Assembly: GCA_947496145.1 (NCBI GenBank)
Contig: CANMBS010000040.1
Span: forward strand, 1 to 48,070
Length of the DNA stretch: 48,070 bases
Direction: 5' to 3'
From: an uncultured Pseudovibrio sp.
GTDB lineage: Bacteria > Pseudomonadota > Alphaproteobacteria > Rhizobiales > Stappiaceae
A model generated the notes under the pieces. The model was not told the DNA's origin. It did not search any database and saw nothing but the letters and a program-made list of their open reading frames with translations. The translations under genes and the position numbers were made by a program. Of the stretch, positions 32,546 to 42,275 are shown in pieces; the first letter of the stretch is position 1; the number at the start of each line of letters is the position of its first letter.

Positions 32546-32560
32546 TTTAGAATTATTCTA
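32546..32560. promoter_or_regulatory. ICE-like Irr operator
   Basis: TTTAGAATTATTCTA, in which TAGAAT-T-ATTCTA is a perfect palindrome, fits the iron control element bound by Irr (TTTAGAA-N-TTCTAAA type). It covers the expected start-site region of the suf promoter, a repressor position. Irr control of suf/isc genes is known in rhizobia; the actual binding here is inferred. Confidence 0.75.
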
Positions 32561-32761
32561 CGCTAACATCCAGAGGCTTTACGAAAAACGATTGCCAATA
32601 GAGAAAGGAATACCCAACCGGGCGCACTCACGTTATAGACCTTTACGAACTCAAAGGGAACTCAAGACCCCTTATCGTAAGCACCGTGGAAAATATCAAG
32701 GTTTCCATTTCCATAGAGAGCCAATTAGGGCACGAAAGAACCCCATTTTCTGTGTTAAACT

Positions 32762-33928
32762 ATGACAACGAACCGTGAACTGACATATTTAGACTATAAC
32801 GCCAGTGCTCCGTTGAGGGAAGAATCTCTTTTGGCGCTGCAAGATGCCTATAAAAATGCGGGCAATGCGTCTTCCATTCACAGCAGTGGACGACGTGCGA
32901 GAGCTATTATTGAAGATGCGCGACATAAGATTGCAGATCTGGTTGATTGCAATCCGGCGAATATTATTTTCACAAGTGGCGCTTCTGAAGCTAATGTAAC
33001 AGCACTGTCGCCCACCTGGCTGAAGAATGGTGAGCCTTTTATTTTAACGCAGGTTTTTGTGAGCGCGATTGAGCACCCTTCCGTTATCGCGGGTGGCCGG
33101 TTTGCAGCCCAGAACGTGCAGAGCCTTCCTGTTGATGAGGAGGGCCGTGTGGTTGTAGGCGAGTTACGCCGTTTGCTTGAGAAACTGGGCGAGGATGAAA
33201 CAGTTCTGGTTTCAGTGATGGCAGCAAACAGTGAGACAGGTGTTTTGCAACCCTTGCAGGAAATTGGCGTGCTGGTTGAAGATATGGGACATCTGTTCCA
33301 TGTGGATGCGGTGCAAATGGCTGGTAAAGAGCCTTTGTCCATGGCGAGGATCGGATGCAACTCCATGTCGATCTCCTCCCATAAAATCGGAGGACCTCAG
33401 GGAGTTGGCGCTTTGGTTCTTGGAAAAGGGGACTTCAGGCCCATTCCACTTTTAACCGGTGGCGGGCAGGAATCCTGGAGGCGGGCAGGGACTGAGAATA
33501 CTGCTGGTATCGCAGGCTTTGCGGTTGCGGCAGCGCAATCAACGGATAGTCAGGAACGTGCTAGAATTTCTGGCCTGCGTGATTATATGGAGGAGAGAAT
33601 GAAAGAGATCTCTCCTGATGCAATCATCTTCGGAGAAGATGTGGCACGCCTTGGCAATACCATGTGTTTTGCTGTTGAAGGAATTTCAGCGGAAACGGCG
33701 CTCATCAACTTTGATTTGTTTGGTGTTGCGGTGTCATCAGGCTCTGCCTGTTCCTCTGGCAAAGTTGGTGCATCCCATGTGCTTCTTGCTATGGGAGTTG
33801 AAGAATCATTGGCGCGTGGCGCAATCCGGGTCAGCCTGGGTTGGGCAACCACCAAGGATGATGTTGAGCACTTTTTGAGTGCTTGGACAAAAATATATAA
33901 GAGAATGAAGCCCTCGCAGAAAGGGTGA
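32762..33928 (+). CDS. Cysteine desulfurase, class I (IscS/NifS type)
   Basis: A 388-residue PLP enzyme that takes sulfur from cysteine for Fe-S clusters. It has the PLP Lys in SISSHKIGGPQGVGALVLG, the His of SAIEHPSV, and the mobile-loop Cys in SGSACSSGKVGASHVL, the long loop typical of class I. The first residues TYLDYNASAPLR are the standard start of the family. It is the first gene of the suf operon; the operon also has a class II desulfurase (SufS), so two sulfur donors are encoded together, as usual in alphaproteobacteria. An iscR gene, often found in front, is missing, and an Irr box takes its place. No good ribosome site is visible before ATG 32762. Confidence 0.93.
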   Translation: MTTNRELTYLDYNASAPLREESLLALQDAYKNAGNASSIHSSGRRARAIIEDARHKIADLVDCNPANIIFTSGASEANVTALSPTWLKNGEPFILTQVFVSAIEHPSVIAGGRFAAQNVQSLPVDEEGRVVVGELRRLLEKLGEDETVLVSVMAANSETGVLQPLQEIGVLVEDMGHLFHVDAVQMAGKEPLSMARIGCNSMSISSHKIGGPQGVGALVLGKGDFRPIPLLTGGGQESWRRAGTENTAGIAGFAVAAAQSTDSQERARISGLRDYMEERMKEISPDAIIFGEDVARLGNTMCFAVEGISAETALINFDLFGVAVSSGSACSSGKVGASHVLLAMGVEESLARGAIRVSLGWATTKDDVEHFLSAWTKIYKRMKPSQKG

Positions 33929-33948
33929 AAGCCGAATATAAAAATAAA

Positions 33949-34001
33949 CGAGGACAACACCCTCGTAAAAATAAGGATGCACTGTGTTGCTACAGTGCAT
34001 C
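33949..34001 (+). promoter_or_regulatory. Two hairpins between the cysteine desulfurase and sufB
   Basis: CGAGG-acaaca-CCCTCG (33949-33965) and the perfect GATGCACTGT-gttgct-ACAGTGCATC (33976-34001). There is no T run, so these are more likely mRNA processing or stability elements that separate the first gene from sufBCDS than terminators. Confidence 0.55.
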
Positions 34002-34073
34002 TGTTAAGTAGGGGCCAAAGGGTCCAATAAATGTGTACCCAATGCGGCTTTGAACCGCGTATGGAGACAAAGC

Positions 34074-35546
34074 ATGGCGGCAGTCCAGGAAACGATTGAT
34101 CAGGTCAAGGCAATTGACGTTGATCAGTACAAATATGGCTTTGTAACGGATATCGAAAGTGAGCTTGCTCCCAAAGGGCTCAATGAAGATATCGTTGCGT
34201 TTATCTCAGCCAAAAAAGAAGAACCGGAGTGGATGCTAAACTGGCGTCTGGAGGCTTATCGTCGTTGGAAAACGATGGAAGAGCCTACATGGGCGCGAGT
34301 TGAATATCCAAAGATCGACTTCGAAGACCTTCATTATTACGCAGCACCAAAGAACACCGAAGGGCCTAAGTCTCTGGACGAAGTGGATCCTGAGCTGCTG
34401 GAAACCTATAAGAAACTGGGTATTCCACTTGCAGAGCAAGAGATTCTTGCAGGTGTTGCACCTGAAAACCGCGTCGCAGTCGACGCTGTATTCGACAGTG
34501 TGTCTGTAGCCACCACCTTTAAGGAGGAGCTGGCAAAAGCTGGCGTGATTTTCTGCCCGATTTCTGAGGCTGTTCGTGAGCATCCTGAACTGGTGCAGAA
34601 ATATCTCGGCTCAGTCGTGCCGGTCTCCGATAACTTTTATGCAACCTTGAATTCTGCCGTGTTCTCTGATGGCTCGTTCGTGTATGTACCTCCGGGTGTT
34701 CGCTGCCCAATGGAACTGTCCACGTACTTCCGTATTAACGAGAAGAACACCGGCCAGTTTGAGCGTACACTCATCATTGCAGATAAGGGCTCTTATGTGT
34801 CTTATCTGGAAGGCTGTACAGCTCCTCAACGCGATGAAAATCAGCTTCACGCAGCTGTTGTTGAGCTTGTTGCGCTTGAAGATGCAGAAATCAAATACTC
34901 CACCGTTCAGAACTGGTACCCAGGTGACTCTGAAGGGAAGGGCGGTATTTACAACTTCGTGACCAAGCGTGGCGACTGCCGCGAGAAGAACTCCAAGATC
35001 TCCTGGACACAGGTTGAAACTGGTTCTGCCATCACCTGGAAATACCCAAGCTGTATTCTGCGCGGAGATAACTCACAGGGTGAGTTCTACTCCATTGCGA
35101 TCTCCAATGGTCACCAGCAGATCGACAGCGGCACCAAGATGATCCATCTGGGCAAAAATACAGCCAGCCGGATTATCTCCAAGGGTATCTCCGCAGGTGT
35201 TTCTCAAAATACCTATCGCGGGCAGGTTTCCGCGCATCGCAAGGCATCTAACGCACGTAACTTCACCCAGTGTGACTCGCTTCTCATTGGCGATAAGTGC
35301 GGTGCCCACACCGTCCCATACATCGAAAGTAAGAACTCCACTGCGGTGTTCGAGCACGAGGCGACAACCTCCAAGATCTCCGACGATCAGATGTTCTACT
35401 GTCAGGCTCGCGGCCTTGATGAGGAAGAAGCTGTCGCGCTGATCGTGAATGGTTTCGTTCGGGACGTTATCCAGCAACTGCCAATGGAATTTGCGGTTGA
35501 AGCTCAGAAGCTGATTTCGATCAGCCTTGAAGGAAGTGTGGGTTAA
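34074..35546 (+). CDS. sufB: Fe-S cluster assembly scaffold SufB
   Basis: A 490-residue scaffold subunit of the SufBCD complex, on which clusters are built in the cytoplasm. Strong family stretches include [66 protein letters not shown] and [22 protein letters not shown] 34074 is chosen over the in-frame 34050 because GGAG lies nine bases before it. The next gene, sufC, follows after 60 bases. Confidence 0.97.
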   Translation: MAAVQETIDQVKAIDVDQYKYGFVTDIESELAPKGLNEDIVAFISAKKEEPEWMLNWRLEAYRRWKTMEEPTWARVEYPKIDFEDLHYYAAPKNTEGPKSLDEVDPELLETYKKLGIPLAEQEILAGVAPENRVAVDAVFDSVSVATTFKEELAKAGVIFCPISEAVREHPELVQKYLGSVVPVSDNFYATLNSAVFSDGSFVYVPPGVRCPMELSTYFRINEKNTGQFERTLIIADKGSYVSYLEGCTAPQRDENQLHAAVVELVALEDAEIKYSTVQNWYPGDSEGKGGIYNFVTKRGDCREKNSKISWTQVETGSAITWKYPSCILRGDNSQGEFYSIAISNGHQQIDSGTKMIHLGKNTASRIISKGISAGVSQNTYRGQVSAHRKASNARNFTQCDSLLIGDKCGAHTVPYIESKNSTAVFEHEATTSKISDDQMFYCQARGLDEEEAVALIVNGFVRDVIQQLPMEFAVEAQKLISISLEGSVG

Positions 35547-35606
35547 AGCGCGACAAGACGCGCTTGCCTCGTACCTAACAAAGATTTGAAAAGACGAGAA
35601 CGATAG

Positions 35607-36359
35607 ATGCTTGAGATTAAAAACCTGCACGCTGAAGTTGATGGTAACAAAATCCTTCGCGGCATTGACCTGACTGTTCGCCCGGGCGAAGTGCACGCAA
35701 TCATGGGACCAAACGGTTCTGGTAAGTCCACCCTGTCTTATGTTCTGGCAGGTAAAGACGACTACGAAATCACTGAGGGTTCCATTACCTATAACGGTGT
35801 GGACTGGTCTGAGCTTGGCGCGGATGAGCGTGCAGCGGCTGGTATGTTCCTTGCCTTCCAGTACCCGATCGAAATTCCGGGTGTTGCGACCATGACCTTC
35901 CTGAAGACCGCTTTAAACGCACAGCGCAAAGCACGTGGTGAAGATGAAATCTCCACCCCTGACTTCATGAAGCTTGTACGCGAAAAATCCAAAGCGCTGA
36001 AAGTGACGCCAGATATGCTGAAGCGTCCGCTCAATGTCGGTTTTTCCGGCGGTGAAAAGAAGCGCGCTGAAATTCTGCAAATGTCTTTGCTTGAGCCAAC
36101 CCTGTGCGTTCTGGATGAAACAGATTCTGGTCTCGACATCGATGCGCTGCGCATTGTTTCTGAAGGCGTCAACCAGCTTCGCTCCCCGGATCGCTCCATG
36201 ATCGTGATCACTCACTATCAGCGTCTGCTTGATCACATCGTCCCGGATGTGGTGCACGTTCTGTCTAAAGGCAAGATCGTAAAGACCGGCGGCAAAGAGC
36301 TTGCTCTTGAGCTGGAGAAAAACGGTTATGCTGACTATGTCGACGAAGAAGCTGCTTGA
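35607..36359 (+). CDS. sufC: Fe-S assembly ATPase SufC
   Basis: A 250-residue ABC-type ATPase that drives SufBCD. Walker A is GPNGSGKSTLSYVLAG, the signature is FSGGEKKRAEILQM, Walker B with the SufC-specific end is LCVLDETDSGLDIDAL, and the switch His is in VITHYQRLL. Its place between sufB and sufD and its length are standard. Confidence 0.97.
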   Translation: MLEIKNLHAEVDGNKILRGIDLTVRPGEVHAIMGPNGSGKSTLSYVLAGKDDYEITEGSITYNGVDWSELGADERAAAGMFLAFQYPIEIPGVATMTFLKTALNAQRKARGEDEISTPDFMKLVREKSKALKVTPDMLKRPLNVGFSGGEKKRAEILQMSLLEPTLCVLDETDSGLDIDALRIVSEGVNQLRSPDRSMIVITHYQRLLDHIVPDVVHVLSKGKIVKTGGKELALELEKNGYADYVDEEAA

Positions 36360-36374
36360 GCTGGAGGGTGACCG

Positions 36375-37658
36375 ATGAATGCTCCGGCAAAAATTCAAGA
36401 GACAAAAGCAGAGCAGAGCCTGAACGCTCAGTTCGACGCAATTTTAGCGCAAACAACGCAAAATAACGCAAACCAACGCAAACAGGCGTGGGACGCTTTT
36501 AAGGCAAAGGGTATCCCGCATCGGCGCGTTGAAGAGTGGCATTACACCGACCTGCGCACCAAGATGAACGATGCATTTGCATTGGCATCCAAAACTGCGC
36601 CTAAGGCAGAAGCACTGACTGGCGCTACCGGCCTGGAGACCTATCGCATTGCGATTGTAAACGGTCGTTATGTGCCGGAACTGTCGTCAAATCAGGCAGT
36701 TGCAGGTCTTACCGTGACTGAAGCTGACGGCTTCCTGGCCGCTCAGCTTGGCACAGATGATGCCATGGCGCACCTCAATCAGGCTCTGGTTCAGGGCGGC
36801 GTCACCATCAAGATTGATGCAAATGCAACCATTGAGAGGCCGATTGAGATCGTTCGTTATACCGACGGCACTGAAGTCAGCTCTTATGCTGGTACTTCCG
36901 TTGACATCGGCTCGGGCGCAAAAGCGCTCATCATCGAAAGCTTCGAAGGCGACGCAAATGCTGCCTACCAGTCCAACGCTCTGACAGAAGTGAAAGTGGG
37001 CAATAATGCCAACATTCACTGGTTGAAGCTGCAGGTGGAAAGCGAAAAAGCTCAGCATATTGAGACCTATAGCGTAGAGCTGGGTGCACAGACCAACTTC
37101 CAGCACTTCATCTACAACGAAGGCTCATCCCTGTCTCGCGCACAACTCTTCCTTGAGTTCAAAGGCGAGGGGACACACGCTGGCCTGCGCGGTACATCTT
37201 TGCTCAAAGACAGCCAACATGCTGATATCACACTGTTTGTGAACCATGCAGTGCCAGAATGTGAGAGCCGCGAATACTATAGGGCTGTGGTAGATGATAA
37301 GGCCCGCGCAGTGTTTCAGGGCAAGATCATTGTTGAGCCAGATGCTCAGAAGACCGATGGTCAGATGATGATCAAGTCGCTTCTTTTGAGCGATACTGCT
37401 GAAATCAATGCGAAACCTGAGCTGGAAATCTTCGCAGATGATGTGCAGTGTGCCCACGGTTCTACCACTGGTGATATCGACGAAGAGCTGCTGTTCTACC
37501 TTATGGCACGCGGTATTCCTGAAGCGCAGGCAAGGAAGATCCTCATTCTTGCATTCCTCTCCGAAGCTATTGAGGAGTTTGAAGAGGAGCGCTCTGTAAA
37601 ATTGCTGGAAGCAATGATACGCAAGTGGCTTCATGCTGATGATGTGGTGAGCGAATGA
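36375..37658 (+). CDS. sufD: Fe-S assembly protein SufD
   Basis: A 427-residue SufB-like partner in the SufBCD complex. The N-terminal region has RRVEEWHYTDLRTKM, and the C-terminal core has KPELEIFADDVQCAHGSTTGDI with the conserved Cys and His, then LFYLMARGIPEAQARKILILAF. It begins 15 bases after sufC (GGAGGGTG before ATG), and its stop overlaps the sufS start (ATGA). Confidence 0.96.
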   Translation: MNAPAKIQETKAEQSLNAQFDAILAQTTQNNANQRKQAWDAFKAKGIPHRRVEEWHYTDLRTKMNDAFALASKTAPKAEALTGATGLETYRIAIVNGRYVPELSSNQAVAGLTVTEADGFLAAQLGTDDAMAHLNQALVQGGVTIKIDANATIERPIEIVRYTDGTEVSSYAGTSVDIGSGAKALIIESFEGDANAAYQSNALTEVKVGNNANIHWLKLQVESEKAQHIETYSVELGAQTNFQHFIYNEGSSLSRAQLFLEFKGEGTHAGLRGTSLLKDSQHADITLFVNHAVPECESREYYRAVVDDKARAVFQGKIIVEPDAQKTDGQMMIKSLLLSDTAEINAKPELEIFADDVQCAHGSTTGDIDEELLFYLMARGIPEAQARKILILAFLSEAIEEFEEERSVKLLEAMIRKWLHADDVVSE

Positions 37659-38902
37659 CCAAAGTTGACAACACAGCAGTCACAGCGCCCTATGACGTAA
37701 AGAAGGTTCGAAAAGACTTTCCGATCCTTTCAACTGAGGTCTATGGCAAGCCATTGGTCTATCTGGATAGTGGGGCGTCTGCGCAAAAGCCGCAGGCGGT
37801 GATTGATGCAATCACGAAAGCCTACACTCAGGAATATGCCAATGTTCACCGTGGCTTACACTACCTGTCCAATACGGCAACCGAAAACTTCGAAGCGGCT
37901 CGCGAGAAGGTTCGTAAGTTTTTGAACGTACCAAGTGTAGATGATGTGGTGTTTACCAAATCTACGACTGAAGCAATCAACCTGGTTGCTTACGGTCTGG
38001 AAGAGGAGATTGAGGAAGGGGATGAAATCGTTATCTCCATCCTTGAGCACCATTCCAACATCGTGCCCTGGAATTTTCTGCGTGAACGCAAAGGAGCTGT
38101 TATCAAATGGGCTCCGATTGCTGAGGATGGAACATTCCTCCTTGATGAATACGAAAAGCTTCTGACTGATCGTACTAAGATTGTCGCTATGACGCATATG
38201 TCCAACGTTACCGGAACAGTTGTTCCAGTGAAAGAGGTCACGCGGCTTGCGCATGCTCGCGGTGCAAAAGTTCTGATTGATGGTTCGCAAAGTGCGGTGC
38301 ATATGCCTGTCGATATTCAGGATATCGATTGTGACTTTTATGCAATGACCGGGCATAAGCTTTATGGCCCAAGCGGTGTTGGTGTGCTTTACGGCAAGAA
38401 AGAGCAACTGAATAGGATGCGCCCGTTTCAGGGCGGTGGTGAGATGATCAAGGATGTCACCGAGGATCTTGTCACCTACGCTGAAGCACCTCATCGCTTT
38501 GAAGCCGGTACGCCTCCTATCGTTCAGGCTATTGGATTAGGGGCTGCCCTTGACTATATGGAGAGTCTGGGACGCGAAAATATCGCATCGCACGAAGCAT
38601 CCTTGCGTGATTATGCCGAGCGGCGTCTGAAGGAAGTTAATTCTCTCAAGATCTTTGGTAATGCCAAAGACAAAGGTTCGATCTTCTCCTTTGAGATTGA
38701 GGGGGTTCATGCCCATGATATCTCTATGGTTATTGATCGTGAGGGAGTTGCCGTTCGTGCGGGTACTCACTGTGCTCAACCGCTGCTGGCACGTTATGGT
38801 GTGACCAGTACTTGCCGTGCGAGTTTGGGCCTGTACAATACCCATGAAGATATTGACCGCCTGGTGGAAGCCTTGCGTAAAGCGCAGATGATGTTTGGAT
38901 AG
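37655..38902 (+). CDS. sufS: Cysteine desulfurase, class II (SufS)
   Basis: A 415-residue group II desulfurase that supplies sulfur to SufBCD. PLP Lys lies in AMTGHKLYGPSGVGVLYG and the active Cys in VRAGTHCAQPLLARYG, the short loop of class II. ANVHRGLHYLS and EHHSNIVPW are family marks. It overlaps sufD by four bases, so translation is coupled. No SufE or SufU gene is in the window. Confidence 0.96.
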   Translation: MTKVDNTAVTAPYDVKKVRKDFPILSTEVYGKPLVYLDSGASAQKPQAVIDAITKAYTQEYANVHRGLHYLSNTATENFEAAREKVRKFLNVPSVDDVVFTKSTTEAINLVAYGLEEEIEEGDEIVISILEHHSNIVPWNFLRERKGAVIKWAPIAEDGTFLLDEYEKLLTDRTKIVAMTHMSNVTGTVVPVKEVTRLAHARGAKVLIDGSQSAVHMPVDIQDIDCDFYAMTGHKLYGPSGVGVLYGKKEQLNRMRPFQGGGEMIKDVTEDLVTYAEAPHRFEAGTPPIVQAIGLGAALDYMESLGRENIASHEASLRDYAERRLKEVNSLKIFGNAKDKGSIFSFEIEGVHAHDISMVIDREGVAVRAGTHCAQPLLARYGVTSTCRASLGLYNTHEDIDRLVEALRKAQMMFG

Positions 38903-38907
38903 GATCT

Positions 38908-39303
38908 ATGACAGACAACACACAAACAAGCGAGTTTTCTGACGGACCTTTGACAACACCAGAAATCAACCAAAGCTCTGCTATTCCTGCTGAGGAACTG
39001 GAGCGGCTGACTGGTGATATCATTGCTGCGATGAAAACGGTGTTTGACCCGGAAATTCCGGTCGATATTTATGAGCTCGGTTTGATCTATAAGGTTGATA
39101 TTGAAGATGACCGCACGGTTAAAATCGATATGACACTGACCGCACCAGGCTGTCCGGTCGCAGGTGAAATGCCGATCTGGGTTGAAAACGCAGTTAGTTC
39201 TGTGCCGGGAGTTGGAAGTGTTCAGGTTGATATGACCTTTGATCCCCCCTGGGATCCAAGTCGCATGTCAGATGAAGCGCGGGTTGCGCTGAATTTCTTC
39301 TAA
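38908..39303 (+). CDS. SufT-like MIP18/DUF59 protein
   Basis: A 131-residue small Fe-S maturation factor. The DUF59 core is VFDPEIPVDIYELGLIYKVDI, TLTAPGCPVAGEMPIWVENAV (conserved Cys) and TFDPPWDPSRMSDEARVALNFF. The first ~35 residues are a variable tail. It begins five bases after sufS and is thus an operon member. SufT-type proteins help deliver clusters to target enzymes. Confidence 0.93.
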   Translation: MTDNTQTSEFSDGPLTTPEINQSSAIPAEELERLTGDIIAAMKTVFDPEIPVDIYELGLIYKVDIEDDRTVKIDMTLTAPGCPVAGEMPIWVENAVSSVPGVGSVQVDMTFDPPWDPSRMSDEARVALNFF

Positions 39304-39368
39304 AGCTCTTATAGCGCTTACAGTGTAAGGCACCTTTGCGATTGTTAAGGTGCCTATGGAGGGTGCAA

Positions 39369-39746
39369 ATGACTTCAGGATTTCAAGTCCTATCGCTGAC
39401 GGACGAGGCAGCTGACTACATTCGCACGCTGATGGATGGTAGTGATGCTGATCCTCTAGGGGTGCGCGTTTCAATCAAGTCCGGTGGATGTGCTGGAATG
39501 GAGTATGAGCTGGATCTGGTGAGTGAAGCCAGACAAGGTGATGATGTGGTTGAGAATAGAGGCGTAAAAGTCTTTGTTGATCCGGCTGCAACCTTGTACT
39601 TGCTTGGCACTGAAATGGGTTTTGAAACAACTAAGTTCCGGTCGGGATTCACGTTTAAAAATCCAAATGAAGTGTCTGCCTGTGGTTGCGGTGAATCTGT
39701 TGAGCTACAACCAGCTGATCTTTCTAAGTTTGCTCAGAAAAATTAA
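39369..39746 (+). CDS. A-type Fe-S carrier (SufA/IscA, HesB family)
   Basis: A 125-residue carrier. The three family cysteines are present: SGGCAGMEYELDLV and ACGCGES. TLYLLGTEMGFETTKFRSGFTFKNPN is standard. ATG 39369 follows GGAGGG at good spacing; the 11 codons upstream are not family-like. It is the last suf gene, with a terminator 32 bases later. Confidence 0.95.
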   Translation: MTSGFQVLSLTDEAADYIRTLMDGSDADPLGVRVSIKSGGCAGMEYELDLVSEARQGDDVVENRGVKVFVDPAATLYLLGTEMGFETTKFRSGFTFKNPNEVSACGCGESVELQPADLSKFAQKN

Positions 39747-39777
39747 TCGGACTTCTTAGGGAGCCGATTACCGTATA

Positions 39778-39824
39778 AAGGCAGTTTGCTGGTTGATCGA
39801 ACTTTGCAAGCTGCCTTAATTTTT
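39778..39824 (+). terminator. Terminator of the suf operon
   Basis: AAGGCAG with an extended inner stem (TTTGC / GCAAG) pairs with CTGCCTT and is followed by AATTTTT. It lies 31 bases after the last suf stop. Confidence 0.8.
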
Positions 39825-39875
39825 GTCTTCATCCCTATTTCTAGTGAAATACTATTAGTGCATTCGGTGGGTACT

Positions 39876-40535
39876 ATGTCTCTATTTAACTCTCTTAAAA
39901 ACGATAATCTTGCAACATGGCAATCCTATACGAACCATGAGTTCGTGCAGGGGCTTGGCGACGGGACATTGCCAATTGACGCTTTCAAAAAGTATCTGGT
40001 TCAGGACTACCTCTTCCTTATCGAGTTTGCTCGTGCTTATGCGCTTGGCATGTATAAGGCGAATGATCTGGAGCAGATGAGGAAATGCCTTTCATCCGCA
40101 AAAGGAATTCTGGAGTTAGAAATGGGGCTTCATGTTCGCCTGTGCGAGGCGTGGGGGCTGTCTGAAGCAGAGATCGTTGCGACACCCGAGGAACCGGCAA
40201 CACTGGCATATACGCGGTATGTGCTCGATACCGCAATGAAGGGGGATATGCTTGATCTGAAAGTGGCGCTCGCTCCATGTGCTATTGGTTACGGAGAGAT
40301 TGGTGCGACCTTGGCAAGAAAGGAGGGGGCGATTGATCCGAGTAATCCTTATGCAGAATGGATCAAAGAATACTCCAGTGAAGACTATCAAAGCCTTGCG
40401 AAGGATGCTGTCGAAGAGATTGACCATCTTGGTGAATTGTATGCGACGAAGGCGCGCTACACTAAGCTTTCCAGAATTTTCGGAGAGGCGACTAGACTTG
40501 AAGCCAATTTCTGGCAAATGGGTTTGGAGATATAG
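39876..40535 (+). CDS. TenA-family thiaminase II-like protein
   Basis: A 219-residue all-helical TenA protein, normally used to salvage thiamin pyrimidine (aminopyrimidine aminohydrolase). Typical stretches are FVQGLGDGTLPIDAFKKYLVQDYLFL, FARAYALG and APCAIGYGEIGATLA, the last with the catalytic Cys. ATG 39876 was chosen because the 30 codons before it are hydrophobic and coincide with the suf terminator. No TPP riboswitch is seen in front and no thiamin genes lie beside it, so its role in salvage is by family only. Confidence 0.92.
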   Translation: MSLFNSLKNDNLATWQSYTNHEFVQGLGDGTLPIDAFKKYLVQDYLFLIEFARAYALGMYKANDLEQMRKCLSSAKGILELEMGLHVRLCEAWGLSEAEIVATPEEPATLAYTRYVLDTAMKGDMLDLKVALAPCAIGYGEIGATLARKEGAIDPSNPYAEWIKEYSSEDYQSLAKDAVEEIDHLGELYATKARYTKLSRIFGEATRLEANFWQMGLEI

Positions 40536-40743
40536 TTATTACAGCTTGTTGTCAGGAGGGGCGTCAAACGGCTTCACACATCATATTTGTTTTTGATGGG
40601 GCTGTGATACGGACATAGCTTACAGAAAGAGAATTGCTATAGGCTACAAAATCTTTACGTAAGTGGATAAACGCACTATTCTTTGTATTATGCGTAAGAA
40701 TCCTGCAAGCTTTGGGTGTATTTGTTTGCTTTGGTGATTGATT

Positions 40744-41154
40744 ATGTCGTTTTCTATTTTCTTTTTATCCGAAAACCGGGCTGAATTTCTGAGGAAAATT
40801 CGTTGTCGCCCCATGTTTGGTGGCCATGGATATTTTATGAACGGAAGAATGTTTGCGCTTGTACGTGAAAAATCGTTGTACTTAAAGGCAGGATCAGCCA
40901 ATGTTGCTGACTTCCTTCTTTCGGGCCAGCTGCCTTATCTGCATCAGTGTTGCGGGGAGCTTTTTCCTACCAACTTCTATCGGGTTCCGCTTAAAGTAGT
41001 TGAAGATGAGGCGTTGCTTGAGCGGTGGGTTGCTAAAGCAGTTGAGCAGCTGGAAACTGCTCAGGAAGCAGAAAAGCAGTCTGAACTCCTTGATTGCAGG
41101 TATGAAAAGAGGACTGGCAGAGCGTCGTTCACTTTAGACACTCTTATGTTCTGA
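40744..41154 (+). CDS. TfoX N-terminal domain protein
   Basis: A 136-residue protein with the Sxy/TfoX N-domain only: RCRPMFGGHGYFMNGRMFALVREKSLYLKA and FYRVPLKVVEDEALLERWVAKAV. The C-terminal TfoX domain is absent; single-domain forms are common in alphaproteobacteria, where a competence role is not established. ATG 40744 is preferred over TTG 40738. Confidence 0.88.
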   Translation: MSFSIFFLSENRAEFLRKIRCRPMFGGHGYFMNGRMFALVREKSLYLKAGSANVADFLLSGQLPYLHQCCGELFPTNFYRVPLKVVEDEALLERWVAKAVEQLETAQEAEKQSELLDCRYEKRTGRASFTLDTLMF

Positions 41155-41178
41155 CAGGCAAACTTGATTGGAGCGGTA

Positions 41179-42237
41179 TCAAGCAACCTGCGTGACGCTT
41201 GGAATTTTTCGGATTTCTTCGGCTTTCACTAAATTGCGACCTGCCTTCTTTGCAGCGTAAAGGGCAAGGTCTGCGCGTGACACCATGCTTTCAGAGGTAT
41301 CACCAGCGCGAAACGTGGATACACCAATTGAAATTGTAATCCGGCCTAGATTCTCTCCAGTCGAACGCTTAACCAGCTCTTTGGCGACCACGTTCTTGCG
41401 GATTTTTTCCGCTATCACTTTCGCGTCTTCAATCGTTGTGCGTGGCAAAATGATGCCAAATTCTTCGCCGCCATAACGACAGGCAATATCATGATTTTTA
41501 ACATTTTGCTTTACAGCAAGCGCAACCAGACGCAACACCTGATCACCTGTCTGGTGCCCGTAATTGTCGTTAAATTGCTTAAAGTGGTCGATGTCGGAGA
41601 TCAAAAGGGATAGAGGAGCATGGCTCTCCTCTGCTTCTTTAACGGCACGCACCAGACTTTGGTCAAAATGCTTGCGATTGTTTAAGGTGGTCAGTTCATC
41701 GGTAAGGGATTCATACCGAATTGCTTCCAGACCTTCTTGCAGAACTCCGATCTGATGGCGTGAATCAACAAGCTGTTCGCGCAGCTCCTGATTACTCTCG
41801 GCTGTTTCCGTAGTCAGTTTCACCAGGTTTAAGACAAGTTGCGAGAGTTGTCCCGGGTCTTTGATATTCTCAAGCAGACTGAGGGTTCGGGCTAATTCTT
41901 CACCATACTCTGTGGTTTGCACCGCACCTTTATCGAGTGCTGAAATTAATTCACGAACCTCCGCAGAGATCTTATCGCCGACTTCGTCGATTCGTTCTCC
42001 CAAGCGATTGGGAGACAAAAAGCGATTGTAAATCTTCTGTGTCTCTTCAGGGGAAATTTTCCCGTCACGGGCAAGAATTTTGTTTATGGTACGGTTGAGG
42101 GCGCGGTTAAATCCAGAAGCGTATGAGTACCATAGCTCGTAATTGCGCGGAAACGCAGGTAACTTGTTTGTTTTGATGTAATCGAGCGCACTGTCAGCGT
42201 AAACTATTGTGCGTTTGAACTCGTCTTCTTGACTCAT
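41179..42237 (-). CDS. Diguanylate cyclase (GGDEF)
   Basis: A 352-residue soluble cyclase making c-di-GMP. The C-terminal half has SLTDELTTLNNRKHFDQ, LISDIDHFKQFNDNYGHQTGDQVLR and CRYGGEEFGIILP (active GGEEF). The place of the inhibitory site RxxD reads KNHD, so feedback by c-di-GMP may be weakened. The N-terminal ~170 residues are helical with a coiled coil and contain AFPRNYELWYSYASG, an arrangement known from other alphaproteobacterial cyclases. No membrane segment. Confidence 0.93.
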   Translation of the reverse strand: MSQEDEFKRTIVYADSALDYIKTNKLPAFPRNYELWYSYASGFNRALNRTINKILARDGKISPEETQKIYNRFLSPNRLGERIDEVGDKISAEVRELISALDKGAVQTTEYGEELARTLSLLENIKDPGQLSQLVLNLVKLTTETAESNQELREQLVDSRHQIGVLQEGLEAIRYESLTDELTTLNNRKHFDQSLVRAVKEAEESHAPLSLLISDIDHFKQFNDNYGHQTGDQVLRLVALAVKQNVKNHDIACRYGGEEFGIILPRTTIEDAKVIAEKIRKNVVAKELVKRSTGENLGRITISIGVSTFRAGDTSESMVSRADLALYAAKKAGRNLVKAEEIRKIPSVTQVA

Positions 42238-42275
42238 GATTGCATCACCGCGTCAGAAATAGGGATACCCCGAAG

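Noticed and set aside
39747-39875. TPP riboswitch before the TenA gene
   Set aside because: The region holds only the suf terminator and a short hairpin; conserved TPP riboswitch motifs are not seen.
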